A DNA stretch of 64,000 nt, taken from contig NC_092572.1 in the NCBI RefSeq assembly GCF_037975245.1, positions 5,855,001-5,919,000 of the forward strand, given 5' to 3'. This DNA comes from Apostichopus japonicus (Eukaryota; Echinodermata; Holothuroidea; Aspidochirotida; Stichopodidae). This document shows positions 45,137 to 55,798 of the stretch, in pieces. Below the pieces are notes generated by a model. That model saw nothing but the letters and a program-made list of their open reading frames with translations, searched no databases and was not told where the DNA came from. Every line of letters begins with the position of its first letter. Position 1 is the stretch's first letter. The translations under genes were made by a program, and so were the position numbers.

Positions 45137-45708
45137 CAGTATTGTATAACTTCAGTCTTGTTTGTTTCGGAGGTGACGCTAAACGTTTACACAACCCAGA
45201 AGGCTTGATTTATGCTAAAACACCTGGAAATTACCTTGGAAAGTATGAAAAACATTAGTACAATATGTTGATGATATTTTAATGACATTCATGATCCTGG
45301 GACTATGACTGCTTTTGCTGCCATTCATGATAACTTGGAGACAAAACTGTATCCGTTCAATATCATTTAGTTAAATTCACACTGTCTTGGCTAAATACAT
45401 ATGAAATATTATTATACCACTTGAAGAAATGATTTATGGCTACACTAGCCATTCTGACGGCTAGTTACAGTATCATTTATGTTGGCTACACTTTTGGCAG
45501 TGAAACTTACTTTCACATTCCTGTAACCTTATACAAATTTGAAGAGGACATTCAGCCTAATATTCTGGAAGAAAGCACATCATTAGCATGACATAACCAC
45601 AGTCTATCAAAGTTTCAGTGAAAAGTTAGGTTAACACAAGTAAAAAACTGCAAAAAATGTGTGCTCACATTCCTGTCTAAAAACACTTAACAGCAAAGTG
45701 GCTACTAT

Positions 45709-47091
45709 GGCCTTGTTCACACTTAAGAATGCACCCGTACTTCAAGTCTGCAAGGGCGATTAATTCCCTTAGTGTGAGCACTCCCGTACTCATACTTCAA
45801 GTCAGTGTGCAGTCTTAAGAATAATCCTCCTTTCTGGGGCTTCATTCAATTGCTCTTGCATTTTTAAAGGGAGTGAAGACTCGTGCACAAAGAAACGTCT
45901 CATGCTGGTAATCTTAGTTTCGAATGAGGTGCAACAGAACGTGTTAGACACCACCATCAATACCAGAATACACACACAGCTTGCTACCGTCGGTAATTAG
46001 ACACTAGTGTATAGTCAATACATGCAGCTATGGTCTATACCCACAACACAGTGTACATAGCTGCGATGGGCATCTCAGGTCCAGCTAAAGATAACAAGGT
46101 ATCACGTTTCTTTACTGTCTGCATTTTGTAGCGACAAGAAAAAGTGTCACTTGCAAGCAACGGAAAGTTAACTTTTTTCGGAGGGCAGCACGTGGTTTGG
46201 GGCGAGTCTTCAATGCCTTTAAGAAATGTAATGTGAACGGTCGCGGACTTAATGGCGACCCGAGATTTCGGGTTAAGTTATGAACTATCGGATCTATCAA
46301 GTTGCAATTGGGCAGGTAGCACTGTACGTACATGTGTCTGTCAGACTGCTGCCCTTCTTTAACAGAATCACTACCAAATGATGCTATTCATAAAACCCAA
46401 TTCATTTTCTTTGAACCGATTGACCAACACTGAAAAGCCGGGGTAACGGTTGTGAGACCAAAAAAAAAAGTGAATGACAGTCCACTTAAATCTGATTTAA
46501 CCTTAAATTTGTTGTATGCCGTACTGACAGCTTTTTGAAGAGGCCAAAATTGGTAATTTATGGTTATTTCAAAACGGATACTGTTGGGTTGGGTTGCTAC
46601 GGAAGTAAGTAAAGGTTAAAACCATTACGTCTGGCCTGGTCGCGAATTTTTTTCCCAAACAGGTTTGCAATTACGGAGTTTTCAGCCAATCAGATTGCTT
46701 GTGACGTCAGCAAAAATAATAACCATCGCTTGGAAGTTCGAAGACATATACTGAGTTACACACTGACACTTGATTGAGTCTACAGTAGTTAAGGGGTTTC
46801 CCTTCAAATGCCCTAATTTTACTTTTTATGTTTGGATTACATGTTGACCTCACTTACGCTACATTCTATTTGCTTCGTGTTTACGTTATCCACGATTCGT
46901 GAACTCGCGTCGGGAAGTTACTTTTAGTGTAGGCTTAGGCCTACCCATTCCACGAAACGAATTCTGATTTCAATAGACCAGCTCACGAATCGTGGATAAC
47001 GTAGTTGCGTCTTGTTCTTAACTAGTTGATCCTCCTCGTGGACTTAATATCAATAATCGCCCAGGTTGCGTTCTTAAATGTGAACAAGGCC
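45709..47091. mobile_element. Terminal-inverted-repeat element (1.4 kb)
   Basis: The ends GGCCTTGTTCACACTTAAG and, on the right, CTTAAATGTGAACAAGGCC are inverted with one mismatch. Includes a perfect 20-bp inverted repeat at 46883-47002. No clear target duplication and no recognisable transposase. Confidence 0.7.
46883..47002. repeat. 20-bp perfect inverted repeat
   Basis: ACGTTATCCACGATTCGTGA (46883-46902) and its exact complement (46983-47002), separated by 80 bp, near the right end of the 45709-47091 element. Confidence 0.85.
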
Positions 47092-48281
47092 TAGGAGACC
47101 ATCTGAGGCAGAAAACTTGGGTTAAATGAGATTTCACTCTATAAAGGTTAGTTTTTTGTAATTGGTTGTTAAGAAATCTATTTTCAGACAATTTGCTGTG
47201 TTAAAACAATAGCTCATTAAAGAAGCAATAAGATACTTTTTCATCTCTGCAAATGCTACATTTAAGCAGGTCTACATTTTTCAAACAAATATTCTGAACT
47301 TTTGTAGGATATTTACCTGGACCAAATAGTAGAGCCCTCCGTGGTAATTGTGGGAATCATGCAAATTAATGTGTTTTCTGGTACAGGTCAACATGGAGCA
47401 AAATTAAACTTGTGAACATGTACTCAACAGCTCTGTAGAACACACAAAAGGGTCATTCCGTGTCAAATCACTGATGGCTGTTGCTGCACCCTCTCCAAAA
47501 ATTCCCAATTTTTTGTATGATTGGACCACCATGAAATAAGCATATTCTGAAAATTTCAATGCATTGCTTTACAACTGGCCGATTTATCACACTTTGAAAT
47601 TCCGCAATTTGTCGCCACCATGGCATTTTCTTGACTTTTGAGGTCTCATTTCTCAGCAATTAAACATTCTACTACCTTTCTAATAATAATAATAATAATA
47701 AATAAGACTTATATAGCGCCAAATCAGTAAACAAAAGTTTACTGCCCAAAGCGCTTTACAAAGAAAGTAAATTAATTTACAAAAGAACAAGTGAAAAAAA
47801 TGGGTCTTAAGTAGACTTTTGAAAGTAGAAAGTTCGAATGTGATCTGGTAACTTGTTCCAGAGATAAGACACAGAGTATTGGAAGCTTCTGTAACCATAG
47901 TTCTTCAATCGTGGTTTTGGAACAGTTAAATACAGTTTGTTGCAGGAACGAAGTGTGCGAGTTGGAGTATATGGCAAGAGAAGTTGTGACAGGTACAGTA
48001 CACAGGCCGTTCAAGATGATGAGCACAGAAGGTGAGAAGAAGTATTTTATACTGGATTCTGTAGCTGATAGGGAGCCAATGAAGTTCCTTCAGAAGTGGG
48101 GTGGTGCGGCACTTTCTTCCTTTCCTTTACACAATACGGGCAGCGGTGGTTTGGATCTTTTGGAGTTTCTTGATGGTCGAATCAGGAAGGCCAAATAAAA
48201 GGGAATTTAGAAAATCAAGCTTTGATGTCACAAACGCATGGACCAGTATCTCGCAAGTCTTATTATCAAGGTAATTCCTCA

Positions 48282-48740
48282 TCAAACTGATTTTCCTAAG
48301 TTGCCAATTTGCAGAACGACAGAGATTACTGTAGTAACGTGATTATCAAGTGACATGGTCTGGTCAAAATATGTACCAAGGTTTCTAACAGTTGAGGAGA
48401 TATTAATAGAGTCTTTACCAACAGTAAGTGGTGGAAAATTAGGTGTAACTTCAGAGAAATGTGATCGAAAAACAATAAACTCTGTTTTATCACAGTTTAG
48501 TGTCAACTGATTAGTTGTAAGCCAAGTGTTTACAGCACTTATACAGGTTTCCATTTTATGAAAAGCATTTGGCACATCATCCTTATTGAAAGCAAGACGT
48601 AATTGAGTATCATCCGCATAATGATGGAAATGAACACCATAGTGCTGAATAATATCACTCAACTCCGCAAGATATAAAGAAAATAGAACAGGTCCAAGTA
48701 CAGAGCCCTGTGGTACAGTACAGTACACCAGTAACTCCAA
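48282..48740 (-). pseudogene. LINE ORF2: reverse-transcriptase core fragment
   Basis: The frame contains VPQGSVLGPVLFSLYL (RT block 4), the catalytic HHYADDTQL (Y-A-D-D) and the thumb-side block LTLNCDKTEFIVF. This order is diagnostic of non-LTR RTs of the CR1/L2/Jockey group. The remaining C-terminal part continues in shifted frames to about 47700 (NYLDNKT..., FVTSKLDFLNSLLFGLP, LKELHWLPI). Confidence 0.9.
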
Positions 48741-48920
48741 AACTTACTGGTTTGGATATTTACGAGTGACGAGCTTACCTGTCTCGCCACAACCTTAGCA
48801 CCCTCATTCTACCGCTCCTAGAATGTCCTGGTAACCTTTTAACACTGTGCACCCTCTGTGACCCGGCTTCACGGGTCACTGCCCATCCTTCTCATTCTAC
48901 CAACCAAAGCGTCTACTTCG

Positions 48921-49151
48921 TTATTTTTCGAGCGGATATTTTCCATCGATTTCTGTCCACTTTTGGTCCAGCTGGTATTCATGAACAATGTCCAAAATTG
49001 CGAATGTCTTTTGGCATACTGACCGAGCATTGAGGACGGAAAAATTAAAATTACAAAATACAGGAACAGATAGGCATTCAATCAGGTTATTTTTGTTGAT
49101 ACTTTGGACTATAGTATTAACATGCTTTCTCCTGCCAAAAGTAATAAACAC
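48921..49151 (-). pseudogene. LINE ORF2: N-terminal endonuclease trace
   Basis: VLNARSVCQKTFAILDIVHE resembles the first conserved block of APE-type endonucleases in CR1-like LINEs (LNARS....K...I). The rest of the domain is deleted, so no endonuclease activity would remain. It starts just after ORF1 ends. Confidence 0.7.
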
Positions 49152-49168
49152 AGGAATTGAATGATTAG

Positions 49169-50023
49169 TTAATTCTGGACATAAGTTTTTGCATGTTGAT
49201 AAAAGTGTTCCTTCCGAAAATTTGGTGAATTACATGCATCTTCTCTAACAGTTGAGCGTAGGTAAGCAATAAAATTCATGGCAAGTTGTACGATGCCCCT
49301 CCTGTTTAGATGTATTCCATCACGTGATATATGAGAAAATGAAGAATTGTGTTCATGACAAAATTGCTTAATGTTGTCATTAATGTGGCATATCAGAATA
49401 TCAGTGTGGAAACAGTTTCTGTTGCCAGTCGGACCAGAAAAAGCCACTTTCACTCCACAAACAAGGGATTTAATGGTAGAATCAAGTTCTGAAAGAAGAT
49501 TGATGATCTCTCTGGTGTTATGCATCATAATGTTGTTAGTTCCACAATGAACAATGGTGACTGCTGGCTGTTCTTCACCAATTAGAAGTGGAACAAATTG
49601 AATAAGTTTTTGTATGGTCATTCCTGGTATGCAAGAGTTGACTACACGATATCTGCGAGATAGTCTTCTGCCAATCAAGTATCTTGGAATTGAGTCACCA
49701 ATTATAACAGCAACAGGCCGAGGATGGATAGTTGGATTATGACTGTTAGGCAACTCAGTAGATCTATCAGAATTGATAGAGTTTGAAGGCAGAGGAAGAT
49801 CACTGTTTACCCCACCTGATCTCACTGGTCTGGAAGAGTTTCTCTGTTGCTTCAATAACTTTGGTTTCAATGAAGGTATTTGGTGTAAAGTTTCCATAGC
49901 AAAAGTTGATTCAGGTTGCTCTGATAGTTCAAGTTCATCAATAAGGTGACCAAACCTATTCGAAATAGGCAGACCATATTCAACTATGCGAGAACTGTGT
50001 TTGGGTCCTGAACAGACGCACAC
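49169..50023 (-). CDS. LINE ORF1: SGNH/GDSL esterase domain
   Basis: Numbering from the first codon of the open frame, block I is IIGDSIPRYL (Gly109-Asp110-Ser111), block III HCGTNNI (161-164) and block V DGIHL (Asp235, His238). These are the Ser, Gly/Asn and Asp-x-x-His catalytic blocks of SGNH hydrolases. Esterase domains are a known feature of ORF1 in CR1/L2-clade LINEs. The upstream ORF1 part is in other frames (49984-50544, 50590-50823), so ORF1 is broken. Most residues of the active site appear intact. Confidence 0.85.
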   Translation of the reverse strand: MCVCSGPKHSSRIVEYGLPISNRFGHLIDELELSEQPESTFAMETLHQIPSLKPKLLKQQRNSSRPVRSGGVNSDLPLPSNSINSDRSTELPNSHNPTIHPRPVAVIIGDSIPRYLIGRRLSRRYRVVNSCIPGMTIQKLIQFVPLLIGEEQPAVTIVHCGTNNIMMHNTREIINLLSELDSTIKSLVCGVKVAFSGPTGNRNCFHTDILICHINDNIKQFCHEHNSSFSHISRDGIHLNRRGIVQLAMNFIAYLRSTVREDACNSPNFRKEHFYQHAKTYVQN

Positions 50024-50544
50024 ATTGGCAGCTTGTGAGATGCAGACTGTTCAGCAGGAGACTGATCACACCGTGGTCTAATGTCAATTACATCAGAGTC
50101 AGCAGCATCTTTCAGTTCTTTCACTCTGGTTAATGCTCCTTTAATTTTAGGACTGTCAATCACAGTCTGGGTTTCCGAATTATGACCATTGATGATATCT
50201 GTCTGTGTAGTTGCAGAGAAAAGCTCTGGGTGAGGAGTATTTGTAGTCTGTTTAGAAGCTGATACAAGAATGGGATCATCATCAGTTTGCGTAGAAACTT
50301 CACACAACTGAGCGAATGTCTGCATTGCTAACAGGGTCACAGGAGAAGTATAATGGACTGGCGTACTTGTGTATAGTGGGGAGGGAGAAAACACCGGCAG
50401 CGGCAACACCAGGTGAACAGACCATGGAGTAGTAGGAGAAGAGGGTCGCAGAAATAAAGTATTTTCAGAAGCATGTTCACATATTACAGACAAACAGTTT
50501 ATAAGCCATTTCCTTTGGCATTCCCTTTGAACAAATAGTGTCAT
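49984..50544 (-). pseudogene. LINE ORF1 middle segment
   Basis: A Thr/Gln-rich linker-like region with STQTD and TTQTD motifs, then RVKELKDAADSD. It is a shifted frame of ORF1 between the N-terminal start at 50823 and the esterase. Confidence 0.6.
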
Positions 50545-50589
50545 GTTTGAGCTGAAGACAATGACGGTAGTGAAAGTGGAATCCTTATT

Positions 50590-50823
50590 TCAAAATCTGT
50601 AAATATCACCATTGATTCCATTCCTGGTGCAACTAGTGGCAGATTGTTCACAAAACCGTTCAATTTTGTGGAGAACTGACTCAGACAGAGCGTTCACAGT
50701 GTAAGAATATTTGTTCCTTACTATATTCCATAGGGAATTCTTAGTTCCAAGAATACTGTTATCAGTAAATCTTTCAAAAGAGCCAGACAAAGTAACTGGA
50801 GTGGAAGAATCACTTGTATCCAT
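50590..50823 (-). pseudogene. LINE ORF1 N-terminal segment
   Basis: 77 residues from an ATG, ending at a stop at 50590. I place it in ORF1 by position and strand. No domain recognised. Confidence 0.5.
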
Positions 50824-51251
50824 TGTGAGTAAACAGGGATGACAATGTTAGCAGTCAAATATGTAGCATTTCTGTACAGTATACAGCATGCAGCACGTTG
50901 TTGCACAGTGCAGTGCAGTAAAATGCAGAGGATAGGCTCTGTCTTAAATGTATAATAGGATACAGAAATGAGGACAACAAGATAGGAAGTTAATAAAGAA
51001 TTTTACAGCAAAGAATATGGCACAGATTCAAGTTCCTGAGAAAAACAAAGCACACAAAGATAATCCTGGAAAGAGTAAGTTGCAACTGTTGTCAAAATAA
51101 GAATACAAATAAAGACAGATCCAGGTGAAAAACTAGGAAAATTAAGAGCACAATGAGAGCCAATGTGGACTCAACACGACATTACAGATGCCTATAGAGT
51201 CTATCCCATAGAACAGGAAAATAAAAAAATTAGGCTACAAAAATGTGGAGT

Positions 51252-51511
51252 TACATATACACCCAGTACAGTGTACATTATGTACTGTGCACACTGTACA
51301 TACATGTACTGGTTGAAATTCATTTTATAGTAAAGTCTTCTAATTCAACCAATTGTATATGGACTAGGCCTAATATATACAGTGTGTATATTAGTGTTAG
51401 GTTTAAACAGTCTTCTGGCACTCATGGCACTCCGTACATATACACCCAGTACAGTATATTGTTCTGTACATGTACTGATTAAAATTCATTTTATAAGTCT
51501 TCTAATTAAAT
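51252..51511. repeat. Direct repeat, two copies 183 bp apart
   Basis: TACATATACACCCAGTACAG recurs at 51252 and 51435, each followed by similar TGTACATGTACTG and ATTCATTTTATA blocks. Confidence 0.7.
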
Positions 51512-52459
51512 GAATTCAACCAGGAGCAGACAAGTACATTGCAAATAGTATTTTTTTTATATGAAATTAAATACTGCACAGTATTGTATTGAATGACCTT
51601 GAAGTACAATACCCACGCTCAAAACACATGGAACATTTAATAAAACAGGCAAAAACGTTTCTTGTAAAAATCCCAAACTTTGAGGATTTTTCATTTCAAA
51701 ATAAGGCAAAACACCCTCCTGATTTTTTTTTTTACAAACAGGGTGGTACTATATCTCTTCCAGAAAAAAAATTTCAGATTTTTTCAAAATGACACGTTTT
51801 TAGTTATTGGCCGTCAAAGACGACCTCTTTTGTACATCGGAGCAACTTAACAACTTCATAAATTAATATTGAGAACAGCTAGAACCCTGAAATTTGTTAA
51901 GGTGTAAGAACTTTATACTTATAATTAAAGTATAAAACCCTGACAGCTCTAACATGGTTACTTTGGTAAAAAAAATTGACATCAAAACCCCTACCTTATG
52001 CTGAATTACAGCATGATATAGCAACTTCAGAGTTGCACAACTTGCAAATGGTCGCATGTCGTGAGTTGGGTATCCCAAAAAGGTGGAGGAATAACGCTTT
52101 TCCGAAAACTTCGTCACAAATTTGATTGGTATTTCACAACCCCTTATCCTACAGTGCTGGTTAATACCTCATTTTATGCCTAATTTAATATGCTTTCAGT
52201 GTAGAGAAACATGAGATCATACAGTGCTCTGTAAAAAAATGGCATCAGTTTGAATGAAAAATGCCAGGGGTGGAGGTGCAGGCGGATGCGGTGCAGGCGG
52301 ATGCGGGAGTGAGCAATATATGAAAAATCATGGGCATAAGTTCAAATAACTGGTTTCTTTTACCATGCTTTTACAAATTTAGACAGGGAGGAATGTAAAA
52401 ACAGTATTTAAGTTGATTTTTTCAACAATTGGTTAGAGTGCATATTTCTGTAATTTCGG

Positions 52460-53000
52460 CTAAAAGTCCATATGCAATGATGGAATGGGCATTCATTACC
52501 TTAATTACTGGTAATCCTATTAGTGAGCCAATTGGAATATTAAAATAAGTTATTTGTTAGTCTATTCTTTCATTTTTAAATTCATTTTCAATACTTCAAG
52601 TGGAGGAACCTACTATTTTGCTTTAACAAAATAAGCCATACATCTGGGTTAGGAGTGGAAAATTTTGGTAATTTCAGCCATTGGTATTGTACGCAACAAA
52701 GGAATGGACATTCAGTCCTTAATTAATCCCATAAATGAGCCAATTTAAATATTAATTGAGTTATTTGTTTGTCTGTTCTTTCATTTCATAACTTCAAGTA
52801 GAGAAACCTCCTAATTTGTTTTAAAATAAGTCATGCATTTGGGTTGGAGTCAAAATTTTGTTATTTCAGCCGTTGTATTGTGCGCATCAATGGAATTGTC
52901 GTTACCTTAATTAATCCTATTAATAAGCCAATTTGAATACTTTAATGAGTTATTTGTTCTATTTTTTCATTTTTAATTGACTGTGAAATTAATTGCAGTA
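52460..53000. repeat. Diverged tandem repeat, ~190-220 bp units, three copies
   Basis: Each unit has GGAATGG-like, then TTAATTA.TCC, GAGCCAATT, GAGTTATTTGTT and TTCTTTCATTT blocks. Copies begin near 52479, 52699 and 52890. Non-coding. Confidence 0.7.
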
Positions 53001-54100
53001 CCTTAAGAACTTGCTTACAGTGTATATATTTCTCTTCTTGACTTTAATTTCCTTAATGATAGAATAAACTGTTCATTAATTACACGTAAAAATGTCGTTG
53101 ACCTTGCTGATTTAATTAGCATATGAACTTCTTAATGTAAAATATTTTGAATTATACCATTTGAAGTATTATCATGTTCAGAACAAATCCTCCAAATCTG
53201 GTAAATTTCTTGCATGAAATAAAAATTTGGTAGGACTTTTTGTGAAAAAGGTCCGATTTGAGAAAAACGTGTTTGAAAATTGAGATTTACATAGACAACT
53301 GTGTATTAATTATTAGTAATTAAGGATGATCTCGAAAAATAAACATGTTTTATGGCGAAAAATGGTGTTAACTATTAGAGGCTATCAATATATACAAAAT
53401 ATCAAGAAATATGTTTTTTGCCATTTTTAACCCCGTCAGAGATACAGGCTGTATCTCTTGTCCAGAAAGGGGACAAAGTGGCAAAAAACCACATATTTGT
53501 AATTTATTCATCAATTGTGCATGTGAGAGTTGCATTAATACTTTCTTCAGGTTGTTACAGTGTTTTCTAAGGGAGATCAAGTCATCCATTAGCATATTAT
53601 GGTACACAAACAGCAGAAATGTAACAAATGTAGTGTTAACAATAATGTGTCTCCTCCGAAACATTAATTTACAGTTTAATTCAAATTTAACATTTAATAA
53701 AGGACCTTTTCAAAGATACTATCATACTGGTTGCTACACCTCTACAGAATTACTGTAATATGAGTTTTAGCCAAGGAAGATGTTTATTGACCGGCACTTA
53801 TTTTCGATAGGAACTCCAAAAAACAGCTCCATAGCCGAAGGGTCGAGCGTACAGAAACAATCTGTTTGAGACTAGGGGAAATCCAGTTCATAACTTTTCA
53901 AAATATCCAACACATCACAGTGTCATACTTAGTAAAAATTACCAGAGTTCCGCATTCCAGACCAATGACTGTTTTCCGTTTCCAACTTCCGATCGTACTT
54001 TTGATAGTTTCATTTATATCTATTTTTATCGCGCGAAACACAGGCACTATCCAGCTAGGTAGTACACATACGGCTGTTAACCTTCGTAGCGGGTGAATTT
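53001..54100. other. Non-coding stretch
   Basis: AT-rich. No exon, RNA gene or repeat end recognised. Confidence 0.35.
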
Positions 54101-54121
54101 ACATAATAGGCACGAGTGACA

Positions 54122-54330
54122 AGGGCTGGAAAACCTTGCAAACCCTCCGAACCAGGTTCGCGGGAAATCCGCGATGCTCGCGGGAAATCCAGCCCGGCTG
54201 GCGAAAAAACAAATCGGACAACAACAAAAAAAATAGAAAAAAAAAGGACGAGAAACTAAAAAAAAACACAAAGGACAAATAAGTACATCTATAAAAAAAA
54301 ATAAAAAAAGTAAAATTTCACAAGAAAAGT
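54122..54330 (+). repeat. Interspersed repeat, copy 2
   Basis: Matches 40470-40620 (GGCTGGAAAACCTTG, GAACCAGGTTCGCGGGAA) and continues into an A-rich segment. Confidence 0.6.
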
Positions 54331-54339
54331 TTCAACAAA

Positions 54340-55798
54340 ACAAAACTGAAAATGTTCAGAGAGCGTGCTCGCAATTTTAGTCACAATACCAACGAGTAAT
54401 GATGTGTCACCAACCCACTTACAATGGTTATTTCGCAAGCTTCAGGGTGTACGTGTCACACGGACACCCACGGCCCAGCGCGGGAAGGTTGCTGTAATAA
54501 ATCAGCCTCGCGGGAAATGTTTTGAACAATATTGCCATTCCACGTTCTTTTATATTTGTATTGTATGTTGGCTAGTAAACGTTTTCTTTCGTATGAATTT
54601 GACTTCAGTTCAGTGTTCCAATAAGGTGCGGGATTCCCTTCAACTGACTCAGTAATCCCGCAAAGAAAACATTTTTCTGCTGGAAATCCCCGCATCGTTT
54701 TTTGCATTCGCGATGAGTTTATACTCAATGTACAACTTATTCACTTGACCGTATAGAGAAAAGAAACTGAAAATCAATTGTGTACCAATTGTGTACGGAA
54801 TGGTGGTAGGCTACACCTTTCAAATTTTACGAAAGATCGAGCAAAGCACTTTCGAAAAATTCACGCCAAACTTGCATATCGTACTAAATGCAACTACTGT
54901 CATGTAAACAAGGCTCTAGTGCATCCAATTATGAATATACTGTAAGACCACATCTGGTGATAAGCGGGGAGAAAAGAAAGTATTCTCTAGCATTTCCAAA
55001 AATACCGAAAAAATAATATCCTACCATAGTTAAGTGTATAGCAAATAGCCTAACCACCTTGGCGGTTATAACGGATCTCACGTAAGTACAAATCACAACT
55101 AATTGTATTTTGCGGAGTTTACGTTTTCTACAAGAACATGGAAACAATATTTAGCATTGAGTTAATCATGCCAAGTGGCCTAAAACATGTGATTACAAGG
55201 GTAACTTTCATAAAGATGGCCATAGCAAGGGGCCTTGATATCGTGCTATGCATGTATGGACTGTGCCTCGTGTTTCATGGGGTGTGCATGCGGAGGAGTC
55301 AGTTGGCTTGAGATGTGTTTTACTTACCTAAATGTAACAGGGATATTTTACCTACTTTTCTTGAATGTCTAAGATATCATTTCGCATAATTTTACCGATC
55401 CTTTACTGACTGACCTATTTAATTCTAGAGTGGAACGAAAAAAGTTTACTCCATGAAAAGTTCCCTGGCAACGTGCCAAAAAATGTTAACAAACAGGTGT
55501 TAGACAGGGGATGAGCTCACAGTTGTTTGGCAAGGTACCTGGGAAAATTCGCACACATGTACCGTGGTTTTTGGGTAGGGTTAAACACTGCAGTAATAAA
55601 CGCTGTTTGAAGGTTCACTGCATGATGCCGTGCAGTTGATCGGAGTTATTCACTAGTTTACTGTTTATTTGTACATGAAATTACACTCAGATTTTGTATT
55701 CACTACTCGATACATGAGAAGCAGCGTTAGCCGCTCAGTGTGTATATCATAACTGTCGTACCTGTAAATTAAGTCAGTTCCGGCGAGAAGAGATAGAA
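54340..55798. other. Non-coding stretch
   Basis: Two small blocks near 54500 and 54640-54700 echo the GCGGGAAAT words of the repeat at 54122. No gene seen. Confidence 0.35.

Larger units (their letters stand above)
47681..50823 (-). mobile_element. Rearranged CR1/L2-like LINE, minus strand
   Basis: Read on the minus strand it has an ATG-led ORF1 start (50823), an ORF1 esterase part, a trace of the endonuclease, the RT core, the C-terminal region and a 3' UTR with GGCGCTATATAAG, then a TTA microsatellite (47681-47705). Most of the endonuclease and the first part of RT are missing between about 48740 and 48930. Frameshifts also break ORF1 and the RT tail. It is a dead, internally deleted copy. 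Confidence 0.85.
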
